DNA of 64,000 bases from JAEUIX01 sp964611125 (GTDB lineage: Bacteria > Planctomycetota > Phycisphaerae > Phycisphaerales > UBA1924), in contig CAZSZO010000012.1 in assembly GCA_964611125.1 (NCBI GenBank), forward strand, positions 20,242 to 84,241, in the 5' to 3' direction. The position numbers and the translations under genes are program-made. Shown here piece after piece: positions 16,566 through 25,448 of this stretch. The stretch's first letter is position 1, and the number at the start of each line of letters is the position of its first letter. Under the pieces are notes generated by a model. The model did no database searches, had not been told where the DNA came from, and saw nothing but the letters and a program-made list of their open reading frames with translations.

Positions 16566-19500
16566 TGATGGCGATTGACCCGCGGCAACTGGTGGGGATC
16601 GACTACGCGGCGGTGGGCTCGTGCTGGGGGCTGGTCCGAGAGGCTCTGCCGGAACTGCCCGTCGACCCGGCCGACGCGATGGCTCGCCGTGATGAGCTGT
16701 TCCAGGTGCTCGGCGATGGCGAGCAGGCCCAGGCCGGCGACCTGATCTTCATGCACCTTGACGGCGCGGCCCACGTGGGCGTGTGTATCGACCACTACCG
16801 CTTCGTGCACGCGGTGCGGGGCAAGCTCAGCGAGATCGGTTCGATCGGGTGGTTCCGTCTGCACGAGCCGCATTGCCGGATCGCGCGGCTGAGGCGCGGC
16901 GGCGCGGGGGCCCGGCAGGCGGGATCGATCGAGCGGCCGCGGACGCCCAGGACGGTGCGACTGGTCAGGCTCTCGGGGATGGTGGGGGGCTCGGTGGTGT
17001 CGGTCGAGCCGATCACCTTCGCCGGGCCCGAGGCGGTGAGTGTGGCGGCGGTGTTGCGAGGGCAAGGCGCCAACAACCTGGCCGAGTGGCTCGTGCTCCG
17101 CAACGGCGCGGTGGTGAGCGACCTGCGGCAGGAGATCGCCGACGGAGATGAGATCCACGTCGCGCCGCGGCCGGCTGAGATCACCACCGGAACGATCATC
17201 CTGATCGCCATTGCGCTGGCGTCGGCGGCGGCCTCGGCGTTCCTGGTGGCCGGGATTAAGGCCCGCGCGGCGGGCTCGGGCGAGGCCGAGAGTCGGCGGT
17301 ACGGCTTCAGCCGAATCAGCTCTGACGCGATCGCCGGCGACCCGCTGCCGGTGGTGCTGGGCTCGCGCGTGCGCTACGGCGGGAAGGTCATCAGCGTGCT
17401 GCCCGGCGAAGGCGCCGATGGCAACAACCGGCTGCGCATGCTGATCGACCTGAGCTATGGGCCGGTGAGCAAGATCGGATCGTTCACAGCCGATGCCGAT
17501 GGCGTTGATGTGGCTGACCCGCGGTGCGCCGGGATCTATCTGAACGACACCACGATCGACCGCTTCCCGGGGGGGAAGGTGTCGGTGCGGATGGGGACCG
17601 ATGGCCAAGCCGTAATCCCCGGGTTCGGCGACACCGAGGCGCTGCGGGAAGTGGGCGTGGGCGGCGCGGTGATGGCCAACACCAGCGGGGCCGATCGCAC
17701 CAGCGCGACGCCCAGCGGTGAGGCGGTGCTGTACACGACGCTCGACCCGGTGGACTCGGCGGTGCTGCGGATCCGCTTCCCGCGCGGGCTCTCGAGCGTG
17801 ACGGGCAGCGGGCAGACCAGCACGCGGCGGGTGCAGCACCGCCATCGCCGGCGAACCACCGACGTCGGGGCCGGGGCGGGCACCTGGAGCGCGTGGGAGA
17901 CGGTGACGGTGGAGCGGGCCGAGTCGTCAGAGTTCTTCAGCTCGACGCGGATCAACGGGCTGGGCCTGGTGCGGATGGACTTTCAGGTGGAGCGGATCAC
18001 CAAAGAGCCCACCAGCGTGGCCGACGTCGACGAGATGCGGTTTGACTCGGTCAACGAGATCCGCCTGGCGCAGAACACCTACGCCGGAAGGGCGGTGATC
18101 GCCCTCGACCTGGCCGCCGGCGAGCAGCTCTCGAGCGTGCCGCGGGTGAGCCTGGCGATCGACGGCTACGCCGACTGCCGGATCTGGGACGGGCTGAGCC
18201 CGCCCACGGCGCCGGTGTTCACGCGGGGGTACAGCCGCAACCCGATGGCGCTGGCCCTTGAGTACATGACCAACACGCGGTGGGGGATGGGGTTGCCGCT
18301 GGCGGCGGCGGATATGAGCACCATGCTGGAGCTGTGGGCGCGCGGTGACGCGGCCCTGCCGCGGGCAAGTGGCGGGACGCGGCCGCGCTATGCGTGCGAC
18401 CTGGTGCTGGCGGAAACGAAGGACGCGATCGACTGGCTGCGGATCATCTGCGACACGGCCCAGGCCATTCCGGTGCCGGTGGGGGACCAGTGGCGGTTCA
18501 TCGAAGACGGGCCGCGGGACTACCCCGTGGAGATCTTCACCGAGGCGACGATCGCCTGCAGCGATGATGGGGCTTCGACCTTCACACTGTCGCGGGAGCT
18601 GACCACCGGCGGCGTGAGCACGGCCAACCGGCTGAGCGCCCAGGTCGAGAACCGGCTGCGCGACGGCCGGGCCGACGTGGTGAGCTGGCCGGCGTACGGG
18701 GCGAGTTGGCTGGGCGCGCCGCTGAATGAGCCGGTGCGGGAGGAGACGATCCGCTTTGACGGGATCACCGACCCCGACCAGGCCCTGGCCAAGCTGAAGC
18801 AGCGGCTGCGGCGGGGGCGGTTTGTCGAGCGGACCTGCGCGTTCACCACGACCAAGCCGGTGGTGGTGGTGCAGCCGGGCGATCGCTTCGACGTGGCCGT
18901 GAACCTGCCTGGGTGGGGGCTGGGATCGGGTCGGATCCAAGCCGGGAGCGTTGACGGCGCGGTGGTGCTGGATGCGGCGGTGACGATCGGCGTGGGGCCG
19001 CACGTGCTGAAGATCGTGCATTACGACGGGACGGTGGAGACGGCGGCGGTGCTGGCCCAGCCGGGCACCTACGCCGCGGGGACGGCGATCGCCATCGGCG
19101 GCATGGCGCAGCCGCCGGCGGAGGGGGAGGAGTGGGCCGTCGGGGGACAGGGGATCGAGACGAAGCCCTTTCTGTGCACCAAGGTGGCGGCCGAGGACGC
19201 GGGGCAGTTCCGCTGGCGGGTCGAGGGAGCCGAGTATGTTCCGGCGGTCTATGTCGAGGACGCCGAGACGCCGAATCTGCCCGACGTCTCGACGCTGCCG
19301 GGGGCGTTTCAGGCGCCGGGACCGGTGCTGTTTCCGGTCGCCCAGGATCGGCTGATCGGGGCGGCTGGCGCGCAGACGCGGCGGATCGTGGTGAGCTGGG
19401 GGCAGACTCCGGCGGACGCGCGGAACACGGCGCAGTTCTGGATCTGGTATCGACTGACGGGGACCACCACATGGGTGCGGTACAGCGCGCCGACGATCAC

Positions 19501-20464
19501 GCGGCGGAGCCAGGTGCTCGACATCTCCGACGTCGATGTGGCGTACCAGTTCAAGGTCGTGGCGGTGAGCCCGGGGGGCTCGGCGCTCTCGCCCTATGAC
19601 GATCGGGTGCCGATCGCGGGCCTGGCCGTTGGGCTGGGCGTGCCGCCGCCAGCGCCCCCCTCGGGGCTGACCCTGAGCCTCGAGGCCGGCGGGGCGAGCT
19701 ACAAGGCCGCCTGGACGGCCGTAGACGGGGCCGTGGGCTACCAGGTGCTCTATGGGGGGGCGACCACGGGGCTGCCCAACGCGGGGGCGGAGGACTGTTT
19801 GGTGCTGGCCAGGACGGTGGCCCCGGAACTCGGGGGCTTGCGGCTGCCAGCAGGGCAGGCCACGCGGCTGTTTGTGCGGTCGGTGAACGCGGCGGGGCGG
19901 CTGAGCTGGACGGCGGCGACGGTGAACGTGAGCAGCGCGGCCGTGCCGCCGGGGCTGGCGATTCGCGGGAGCGCCCGGACGTTTGCGCTGAGCTCCGAAG
20001 GGACGCGGACCAACCTGACGTGGGACAGCGGACAAAGCCGGCTTGAGCTGACCTCGCCGGCGAGCGATGGGGTGTACCTCTCGCCGGAGGAGGACCTGAC
20101 CAGCGCGACGCTCTCGACCATCTCGGTGAAGCTCGGCACGGCGAACGATGCGGCGGATCCGCAGATCCAGGACGTGGCGTTTGCGTTGCCCTCGATCGAG
20201 GCGGACCAGTGGGGGATCGTGAGCACGGGGCCCACGACGGTGGGCCTGCTGATGCCGCCGTATCCCGACGACCGCCAGAGCTGGGTCCTCGAGGTGCGGA
20301 CCTTCGACGGGGTGATCTGGAGCGACTGGGCGCGGATCGAGCCGGTGCTGGCGGGGCTGGGGCCGCGGACCGTGAGCAAGTATCAGGTGCGGGTGACGAT
20401 GCGGCGGGCGGTCGCGCCGTATCGGCCGGCGTTGCGGGGTGTCACTGTGGTCGTGACGGACTAA
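16565..20464 (+). CDS. Tail-tip fusion: NlpC/P60-like peptidase + gpI-like + gpJ-like central hub
   Basis: Protein of 1299 aa. Residues 1-100 look like an NlpC/P60 peptidase: Cys in GSCWGLV (C20), GDLIFMHLDGAAHVGV with His70, and FVHA with His82, giving the expected Cys-His-His set. Residues ~115-200 resemble the ubiquitin-like tail-assembly I domain (LVLRNGAVVSDLRQEIADGDEIHVAP), followed by a hydrophobic stretch ~205-228. The remaining ~1000 residues form the J-like tip attachment protein (SRISSDAIAGDPLPVVLGSRVRYGGKV, LALEYMTNTRWGMG) with at least two fibronectin III-like units (~960-1120). Lambda makes K, I and J separately. It would hydrolyse peptidoglycan during entry and form the receptor-binding hub. 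Confidence 0.72.
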   Translation: MMAIDPRQLVGIDYAAVGSCWGLVREALPELPVDPADAMARRDELFQVLGDGEQAQAGDLIFMHLDGAAHVGVCIDHYRFVHAVRGKLSEIGSIGWFRLHEPHCRIARLRRGGAGARQAGSIERPRTPRTVRLVRLSGMVGGSVVSVEPITFAGPEAVSVAAVLRGQGANNLAEWLVLRNGAVVSDLRQEIADGDEIHVAPRPAEITTGTIILIAIALASAAASAFLVAGIKARAAGSGEAESRRYGFSRISSDAIAGDPLPVVLGSRVRYGGKVISVLPGEGADGNNRLRMLIDLSYGPVSKIGSFTADADGVDVADPRCAGIYLNDTTIDRFPGGKVSVRMGTDGQAVIPGFGDTEALREVGVGGAVMANTSGADRTSATPSGEAVLYTTLDPVDSAVLRIRFPRGLSSVTGSGQTSTRRVQHRHRRRTTDVGAGAGTWSAWETVTVERAESSEFFSSTRINGLGLVRMDFQVERITKEPTSVADVDEMRFDSVNEIRLAQNTYAGRAVIALDLAAGEQLSSVPRVSLAIDGYADCRIWDGLSPPTAPVFTRGYSRNPMALALEYMTNTRWGMGLPLAAADMSTMLELWARGDAALPRASGGTRPRYACDLVLAETKDAIDWLRIICDTAQAIPVPVGDQWRFIEDGPRDYPVEIFTEATIACSDDGASTFTLSRELTTGGVSTANRLSAQVENRLRDGRADVVSWPAYGASWLGAPLNEPVREETIRFDGITDPDQALAKLKQRLRRGRFVERTCAFTTTKPVVVVQPGDRFDVAVNLPGWGLGSGRIQAGSVDGAVVLDAAVTIGVGPHVLKIVHYDGTVETAAVLAQPGTYAAGTAIAIGGMAQPPAEGEEWAVGGQGIETKPFLCTKVAAEDAGQFRWRVEGAEYVPAVYVEDAETPNLPDVSTLPGAFQAPGPVLFPVAQDRLIGAAGAQTRRIVVSWGQTPADARNTAQFWIWYRLTGTTTWVRYSAPTITRRSQVLDISDVDVAYQFKVVAVSPGGSALSPYDDRVPIAGLAVGLGVPPPAPPSGLTLSLEAGGASYKAAWTAVDGAVGYQVLYGGATTGLPNAGAEDCLVLARTVAPELGGLRLPAGQATRLFVRSVNAAGRLSWTAATVNVSSAAVPPGLAIRGSARTFALSSEGTRTNLTWDSGQSRLELTSPASDGVYLSPEEDLTSATLSTISVKLGTANDAADPQIQDVAFALPSIEADQWGIVSTGPTTVGLLMPPYPDDRQSWVLEVRTFDGVIWSDWARIEPVLAGLGPRTVSKYQVRVTMRRAVAPYRPALRGVTVVVTD

Positions 20465-20496
20465 CGGATGGCTCTCGTGGGGTCGGGAGCTGCACA

Positions 20497-21126
20497 ATGG
20501 ACAGGTGGCGATTGGAGGAGGTGGCGGCGCTGGACCTGCTCAAAACCATTCCGACCGGAGCGGTTGACGCGTTGATCACCGACCCGCCCTATGGCACGAC
20601 TGCGGCCGAGTGGGACGTTGACGCGTTGACGCCGGCGTGGTGGGTCGAGGCGCAGCGGGTGGTGCGCCTCGAGGGCGCGGTCGTAGTCTTCGCGTGCGGG
20701 CAATTCACCAGGCGGGTGCTGAGCACGGCGCCGATGCCGTACCGGTACAAGTGGGTGTGGGTGCGAGGGGAGGTCTCCGATAGCCGACTGCCGACCGACG
20801 TGGTGGTGGAGGATGCCCCGAGCCGCGGCGAGCGGGACCACCCAACGCAGAAGCCCGTGCGGCTGATGCGGTTGCTGGTGGAGTCGTACAGCCGGCTCGA
20901 GGGTTTGGTGGTTGACTGCTTCGCAGGCAGCGGCTCGACGGGTGTGGCGTGCATGGAGTCAGGGCGGCGCTTTGCCGGCAGCGAGACCAACGCAGAGTTC
21001 GCGGCCGTGGCGCGGCGCAGGATCGGCGAGGCCGCGACATCGCTCTTCGAGCGGCCGGCCCCAGTGAGAATCGAAGAAGCCCCGAGACTGTTCGACCAGG
21101 AGGGATTACACGATGGCCATGCGTGA
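20497..21126 (+). CDS. Short beta-class DNA methyltransferase (N4/N6)
   Basis: Protein of 209 aa, start ATG 20497. DPPYGTT at residues 29-35 is catalytic motif IV. HPTQKP at 115-120 and CFAGSGSTG at 141-149 form the S-adenosylmethionine site, so the catalytic motif precedes the cofactor motif, as in beta-class enzymes. Related stand-alone enzymes are typically 230-300 aa; the region between KWVW (85-88) and HPTQKP is only about 27 residues, where related proteins have a longer segment. An in-frame deletion or minimal recognition region is possible. Phage copies commonly guard DNA against host restriction. It overlaps the next gene by 14 bp. Confidence 0.72.
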   Translation: MDRWRLEEVAALDLLKTIPTGAVDALITDPPYGTTAAEWDVDALTPAWWVEAQRVVRLEGAVVVFACGQFTRRVLSTAPMPYRYKWVWVRGEVSDSRLPTDVVVEDAPSRGERDHPTQKPVRLMRLLVESYSRLEGLVVDCFAGSGSTGVACMESGRRFAGSETNAEFAAVARRRIGEAATSLFERPAPVRIEEAPRLFDQEGLHDGHA

Positions 21127-21430
21127 CGACGTGCAGACGCAGATGATCGCGGCGGGGCTGCCGGGGAGCGCGGTGGACGCGTTCCTGGCGTCGGTGACGG
21201 CCGCGGGGTACAACCTGACGCCGACGGGGGGCGGCTCGCCGGTGGGGGCGACCACGAGCGTGCCGGGGTGCACGCTGGAGAACGTGCCGGGGATGCCGGG
21301 GTGGTTCGTGGTGACGGTGGAGTACACGACCGGCAAATTCTGCAAGGTGCTGCGGGTGCCCAACGGGAGCGGGGGATTCTTTCACACGGCGATCGGGCAA
21401 CCGCTGACGAGCGGGGGGGCGTCGTCTTGA
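21113..21430 (+). CDS. Small prophage protein, unknown
   Basis: Protein of 105 aa. ATG 21113 is preceded by AGGAGGG (21098-21104) at 8 nt. It starts inside the methyltransferase gene. Content: helical MRDDVQTQMIAAGLPGSAVDAFLASVTAAGYNL, a Gly/Thr loop, and strands GWFVVTVEYTTGKFCKVLRV. No known family. Lies tail to tail with the integrase, 7 nt apart. Confidence 0.6.
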   Translation: MAMRDDVQTQMIAAGLPGSAVDAFLASVTAAGYNLTPTGGGSPVGATTSVPGCTLENVPGMPGWFVVTVEYTTGKFCKVLRVPNGSGGFFHTAIGQPLTSGGASS

Positions 21431-21437
21431 AGGTGGC

Positions 21438-22703
21438 CTAGCCGTGCCGGGCGGCGAAGTCGACAGCGCCGGCGGATGGCCCAGGATCGACGTAGCCGGC
21501 GGTGGTGCTCGCCGAGCTGTGGCCGAGCTGCTCGCCGGCGGCTTTGAGGCTCTCGAGCTCGCGGATCCACGTGGCGCGGTTGTGGCGGAGCTGGCGAGGT
21601 GACCAGCGGGCCGCCTTCAGGCGGGCTTGATAGCCGGCCCACTCGGGCGAGTCGGTCCGCGGCGGCGGGTTCGCCTCTGTGAACGCTCGATCGCAAGCCT
21701 TGCGGATGGCGTGGCCATACCCCCAGACGGTGTAGTGCGGGCCCGATCGCTTGCCGTTGGAGAACGCGCCGCGGAAGCACCACTCGGCGGGATCCGCCGG
21801 CAGCCAGGGCTTAAGTATCTTGAGCGCGCCCGGGCCCAGCAGGACCACGCGGGGCTTGTCCACGTGGTCGGTCTTGTTCCACTCGGCTGAGACGTGGTAG
21901 GCCATGACCTTGGGGTTGGACGTGGGGCGGAGATCCCGCGGGCGAATCGACACGACCTCGCACGGCCGCATGCCGGTGGCGAGCTGAAGGCGGACCATCG
22001 CGGCGACGACGGGCTGGGCGTGCTTGAGCGAGGCCTCGACCTCGCCCTGCGGGACGCTCACCACGCGGCCGCCCTCGCGCGGCGGCGGCATGCCGGCGGC
22101 GACGCCGCGGCCGCGCTTGAGGGGACGCACGGCCTTGAGGGCTTGCCAGATCTCGGGGCGGACCAGCTCCTGCTCGACGCCCCACCTGAAGAGATCAACG
22201 ATCACCGAGACGTAGAGGTTGATGGTGGTGCGGTTCCACATTTGCTGGGGATGACCGGCCATCCACTCGCGGAAACGGAGCAACGCCGCGGGGCCAAACT
22301 CATCGGGCGGCCGCTGGGCCAGGCCGGCGCGGTAGAGCCAGCGCATGGCGTCGGCGGCCCGGCCCGCGGTGCGGGTGGGCTTGTCGCGCTTGCGGTAGAC
22401 GCTGCGGGCCCAGATCGCGTAGCGGTCGCCCAGTTCCTCCACCGAGTAGATCGGGAGCGTGGGGAGGGGCCATTGCCGCTGATTGGCCAGCCAGGCGGCG
22501 ATCACCTCGTCATACGCGGCGTCGGCCTCGGGGCTGCCCCATTTGCCGAGGTAGACGTGCTGACCGTTGAGCCGCACCCGGGCGCTGTAGCGATGCTGCT
22601 GCATCGCCGGGGCGGCCGGGCGTGAAGCACGCCGCGGCCGCGGGGGTGCGAGTGGGGGTGCTACAGGGGTTGTGCGGGTCGAATTCGAACCGGATGCGGG
22701 CAT
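21438..22703 (-). CDS. Prophage tyrosine recombinase (integrase)
   Basis: Protein of 421 aa on the strand opposite to the phage structural genes. ATG 22703 was chosen because CGAGG lies 6-7 nt upstream; ATG 22733 would add ten residues with no site. The N-terminal part holds an arm-binding-like segment (HRYSARVRLNGQHVYLGKWGSPEAD). The core-binding domain is ~90-215. Catalytic residues: Arg in TGMRPCEV, then LRHNRATW (HxxR), and LGHSSASTTAGYVD with the nucleophile Tyr in AGY. It ends next to the small phage gene and begins 36 nt from tRNA-Ala, the usual arrangement of integrase beside the attachment site it uses. Confidence 0.88.
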   Translation of the reverse strand: MPASGSNSTRTTPVAPPLAPPRPRRASRPAAPAMQQHRYSARVRLNGQHVYLGKWGSPEADAAYDEVIAAWLANQRQWPLPTLPIYSVEELGDRYAIWARSVYRKRDKPTRTAGRAADAMRWLYRAGLAQRPPDEFGPAALLRFREWMAGHPQQMWNRTTINLYVSVIVDLFRWGVEQELVRPEIWQALKAVRPLKRGRGVAAGMPPPREGGRVVSVPQGEVEASLKHAQPVVAAMVRLQLATGMRPCEVVSIRPRDLRPTSNPKVMAYHVSAEWNKTDHVDKPRVVLLGPGALKILKPWLPADPAEWCFRGAFSNGKRSGPHYTVWGYGHAIRKACDRAFTEANPPPRTDSPEWAGYQARLKAARWSPRQLRHNRATWIRELESLKAAGEQLGHSSASTTAGYVDPGPSAGAVDFAARHG

Positions 22704-22738
22704 CGTAAACCTCGATGCCGGCGGGACTTGCATGGGAA

Positions 22739-22811
22739 TGGAGCGGAAGAGATTTGAACTCTCGACCTCGTCATTGCGAACGACGCGCTCTACCAACTGA
22801 GCTACCGCCCC
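22739..22811 (-). tRNA. tRNA-Ala (anticodon CGC)
   Basis: 73-nt cloverleaf on the minus strand. Acceptor stem GGGGCGG / CCGCTCC contains G3-U70, the alanine identity pair. D arm GCTC...GAGC, anticodon stem CGTCG / TGACG with loop TTCGCAA (anticodon CGC, reading GCG), T arm GAGAG-TTCAAAT-CTCTT, discriminator A; CCA is not encoded. The integrase starts just past its 3' end, so the 3' half is the probable attachment core and would be duplicated at the other prophage end outside the window. Confidence 0.95.
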
Positions 22812-22823
22812 AACATTCCAACC

Positions 22824-22854
22824 AATCTACGGGCTGAACGGGGTTGCCGTTCAA
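22824..22854 (-). promoter_or_regulatory. Candidate promoter of tRNA-Ala
   Basis: On the minus strand TTGAAC (22849-22854) is followed after 19 bp by TAGATT (22824-22829), placing transcription start about 6 nt before the mature tRNA. The spacer is slightly long. Confidence 0.4.
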
Positions 22855-22944
22855 TCGGGCGGAAGCGTAGGCCAGTCGCCCGCCCCGGGTGAACCCCACG
22901 CGAATCCGGACCGCCAGCACCGCTTCGCCTTCGGCCGGCGCCGA

Positions 22945-25293
22945 TCAGAACAATCCAGGCCCATCGTCGTTTCTGACCGGAACGAGCTTGCCGTTGACGA
23001 GGCGCATCTTCGGCTTGGGCGCGTCGGCCTTGGCCTTGGGCTGGTTCCCCTTGCCTCCCTTGGAGGATGGGGTGGGAGCGGTTGGGGCGGGGGTGGGGGG
23101 TGTGCGGGGGGTGGGGGGGGTGGGGGGCTTGCCCTTCTCAGTCTTGCCGGGATTCTTGCTGGGGGCGCCGCGCTCGCCCGTTCGCCGGACCTTGGTCGGC
23201 TGCTGGGCGTCGAGGTCGCCCAGCAGGCTGGGCTGGGGCGCCTCCGCCCTCGGCGTGCCGGCGAGCGTGCGGGGCTTGGGGAGCGAGGCGGGAGAGCCAG
23301 CAGTGGGGGTTGAAGGCGCCTTGGAAGGCGTAGGGGCGGCGTCGGCGGCGACCGGCACGATGATGACCCCGTCCTGGTCGGCGGGGTCCTCGTCCTTGAC
23401 GGCCTTGCCGTCTTCGTTGAGCTGGATGTCGGCGATGGCGGTGCGTTTGCGGGCCTGCGCCAGCAGCGAGTCGTAGATCTGCCTGGCCTCGACGCCGTTG
23501 ATGAGCGCCACGGCCTGGGAGATCTCGCCGATGTACCGCTCGAACACATCGCGCCGCTCGCTCTCGCGGCGCAGCTTGAGCCGCTTGCGCAGATACGCCC
23601 CGAGCTTGCGGCCGCACTCCATCAGGGCGAGCTTCATCTCCTTGCGGATCTCGTCGTAGTCGGCGATCGCCTCCTTGCTCTCGCTGGTGAAGGGCACCCA
23701 CACGCTGGCCATGTGGATCATGATCACCAGCGGGCCCACCGGCACGCCGCCGCGGGGCTGCTGGAGGTCGTAGTTCCGCCAGTTGGTCTCCGCAACGGCC
23801 TTGAAGCTTGAGCACGCCGACTGCTGGAAGAGCAGCGGCACGCGATTGGCGAAGCGGATCACCCGCGCCGAGTCGTCCGCGGCCAGTTCGCCGCCGAAGG
23901 CGATGGCCGCCTCGATCAGGAACGGCCGGCCGCGGTACACCGCCGGCTCGCGGCTCGACGCGGCGTAGAACTCCGCCCGCACGCCCTTGAACATGCCCTT
24001 GAGAAGTTGCTGCACGCCGATGGGGGCCAGGCAGTCGGTCGGCGGCGGCGGGAGCTTGGCTTCCTGCAGCTCCTGGAAGAGCTTCTCGGCCGTGGAGGAG
24101 TCGATGTCGCCCGCCTTGGTGCGGCTGGTGACGCCGATCTTGTCGCACAGCGACGACGCGGTTGACGAGCTGACCCGGCAGAACTTGTCCTGCAGCAGCG
24201 CGTAGAGCGAGTAGTTGGCCCGCTCCTGCTCGGCCTCCTTGAGCATCTGCAGCAGGATGCCCAGCTCAATACCCTTGGGGTGCGGCTGAATCTCCTGAGT
24301 CTCGCTCGGCAGGTCCGCGACGCCGCGGGGGAAGACCACCACGCCGCTGTACTCGGTAGTGACCTCGGGAAGGATGGGCGCAGACGGCTGGGCCGGGGCG
24401 TCCTGAGCCGGCGAGCCCGGCTGCGGCGCGCCTTCGCGGCTGGTGGGGGCCGACGCGGGCGCGGCGGCGCCCCGGCCGGTGAGCAGGGGGGCCTCGTCCT
24501 CCTCGACCGTCTCGCGCGAGGGGCGAACGAAGGTGAACCGGGCGTGCGGGTTGGCGATGGCGGTGAGCTCGAGGAACTCATCGACGCTGCCGCGCCCGCG
24601 CTGATACTTGCCGTCGAGCTCGATCGACACGCACGTGCCGGTGGGGAAGTCGGGCACGGGCATGAAGATCGCCTCGCGGGCCCCGGGGCAGAGGGTGCGG
24701 AGGCGATCGGGGGGGAAGTCGTCGGTCTCCTGATCGACAGTGACCTCGGCCCGGTTGGTCTTGGTGTTCATCGCCAGCTCGATGTGGTGAGCCGGCTTCC
24801 GGGCGGAAGGGCGGGTGTGGATCACCATCGGCTTGCCGGTGGTGAGGAGCCCGTACATGCCCGCGGCGGAGATGCCGATCCCCTGTTGGCCGCGCGACAT
24901 CTTGAGGCGGTGGAACTTCGAGCCGTAGAGCAGCCGTCCGAAGATGTGCTCGACCTGCTTGCGGACGATGCCGGGGCCGTTGTCGACGATGGTGATGCGG
25001 TAGCGGCTGGACTTCGCCGAGGCGGGGCGATCGGGCTGGAGGTCCTCGATGGCGACGATCACGTCGGGGAGGATCCCGGCTTCCTCGCACGCGTCGAGGG
25101 AGTTGTCGACCGCCTCCTTGACGGTGGTCAGCAGCGCCTTGCGCGGGTTGTCAAACCCCAGCAGGTGGCGGTTCTTGGCGAAGAACTCGCTGACGGAGAT
25201 ATCCCGCTGCTTGGTCGCCATGGACTCGGCCGTGGCGCGCGGAGCGGATTTGGGCTTGTTCGCGGGTTGATCGAGAACCACTGGTTCAGCCAT
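22945..25293 (-). CDS. top6B: DNA topoisomerase VI subunit B
   Basis: Protein of 782 aa, start ATG 25293 with GGAGGG upstream. ATPase subunit of a type IIB topoisomerase. GHKL motifs are clear: EAVDNSLDA (60-68), DNGPG (104-108), GQQGIGISAAGM (135-146). The transducer contains KLRRESERRDVFERYI near residue 620. Two low-complexity additions are unusual: a Pro/Ala-rich linker (~275-335) after GKYQRGRGSVDEFLEL, and a ~130-residue Pro/Lys/Thr tail. Typical B subunits have about 530-660 residues. The DNA-cleaving A subunit would be expected nearby, but the tRNA and prophage follow, so it is not in this window. Topo VI is mostly archaeal but occurs in some bacteria including planctomycetes. Confidence 0.9.
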   Translation of the reverse strand: MAEPVVLDQPANKPKSAPRATAESMATKQRDISVSEFFAKNRHLLGFDNPRKALLTTVKEAVDNSLDACEEAGILPDVIVAIEDLQPDRPASAKSSRYRITIVDNGPGIVRKQVEHIFGRLLYGSKFHRLKMSRGQQGIGISAAGMYGLLTTGKPMVIHTRPSARKPAHHIELAMNTKTNRAEVTVDQETDDFPPDRLRTLCPGAREAIFMPVPDFPTGTCVSIELDGKYQRGRGSVDEFLELTAIANPHARFTFVRPSRETVEEDEAPLLTGRGAAAPASAPTSREGAPQPGSPAQDAPAQPSAPILPEVTTEYSGVVVFPRGVADLPSETQEIQPHPKGIELGILLQMLKEAEQERANYSLYALLQDKFCRVSSSTASSLCDKIGVTSRTKAGDIDSSTAEKLFQELQEAKLPPPPTDCLAPIGVQQLLKGMFKGVRAEFYAASSREPAVYRGRPFLIEAAIAFGGELAADDSARVIRFANRVPLLFQQSACSSFKAVAETNWRNYDLQQPRGGVPVGPLVIMIHMASVWVPFTSESKEAIADYDEIRKEMKLALMECGRKLGAYLRKRLKLRRESERRDVFERYIGEISQAVALINGVEARQIYDSLLAQARKRTAIADIQLNEDGKAVKDEDPADQDGVIIVPVAADAAPTPSKAPSTPTAGSPASLPKPRTLAGTPRAEAPQPSLLGDLDAQQPTKVRRTGERGAPSKNPGKTEKGKPPTPPTPRTPPTPAPTAPTPSSKGGKGNQPKAKADAPKPKMRLVNGKLVPVRNDDGPGLF

Positions 25294-25437
25294 TGCGCGC
25301 CCTCCATGGCGGCGGTGATGTTCCGAGCAGATTGCAGGGTGCAGGTTATCCGGGCCCAGCGTAGCAGGGTCCAGGGTGGAAGGGCCCAAGAAGGTCCCAT
25401 GGAACGGCCAGCAGGGGAGGTGGCGCCCGGGCGGTCC

Positions 25438-25443
25438 TATGCT
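25438..25443 (+). promoter_or_regulatory. Candidate -10 box (TATGCT) for the Nudix gene
   Basis: TATGCT ends 5 nt before GTG 25449, which would make the transcript leaderless. No clear -35 element is visible. Confidence 0.4.
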
Positions 25444-25448
25444 GCGAT

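Noticed and set aside
17927..20497. 856-codon minus-strand frame opposite the tail-tip gene
   Set aside because: Low-information His/Arg/Pro composition and complete overlap with a well-supported gene.
22676..22692. GGTCGAATTCGAACC resembling a T arm of a second tRNA or an attachment core
   Set aside because: No acceptor, D or anticodon arms around it; it lies in the integrase N-terminal codons. The TCGAATTCGA palindrome alone is not enough.
21438..22796. Integrase open frame extended through the tRNA gene
   Set aside because: The first codons would be translated from antisense tRNA sequence; ATG 22703 has a good ribosome-binding site.
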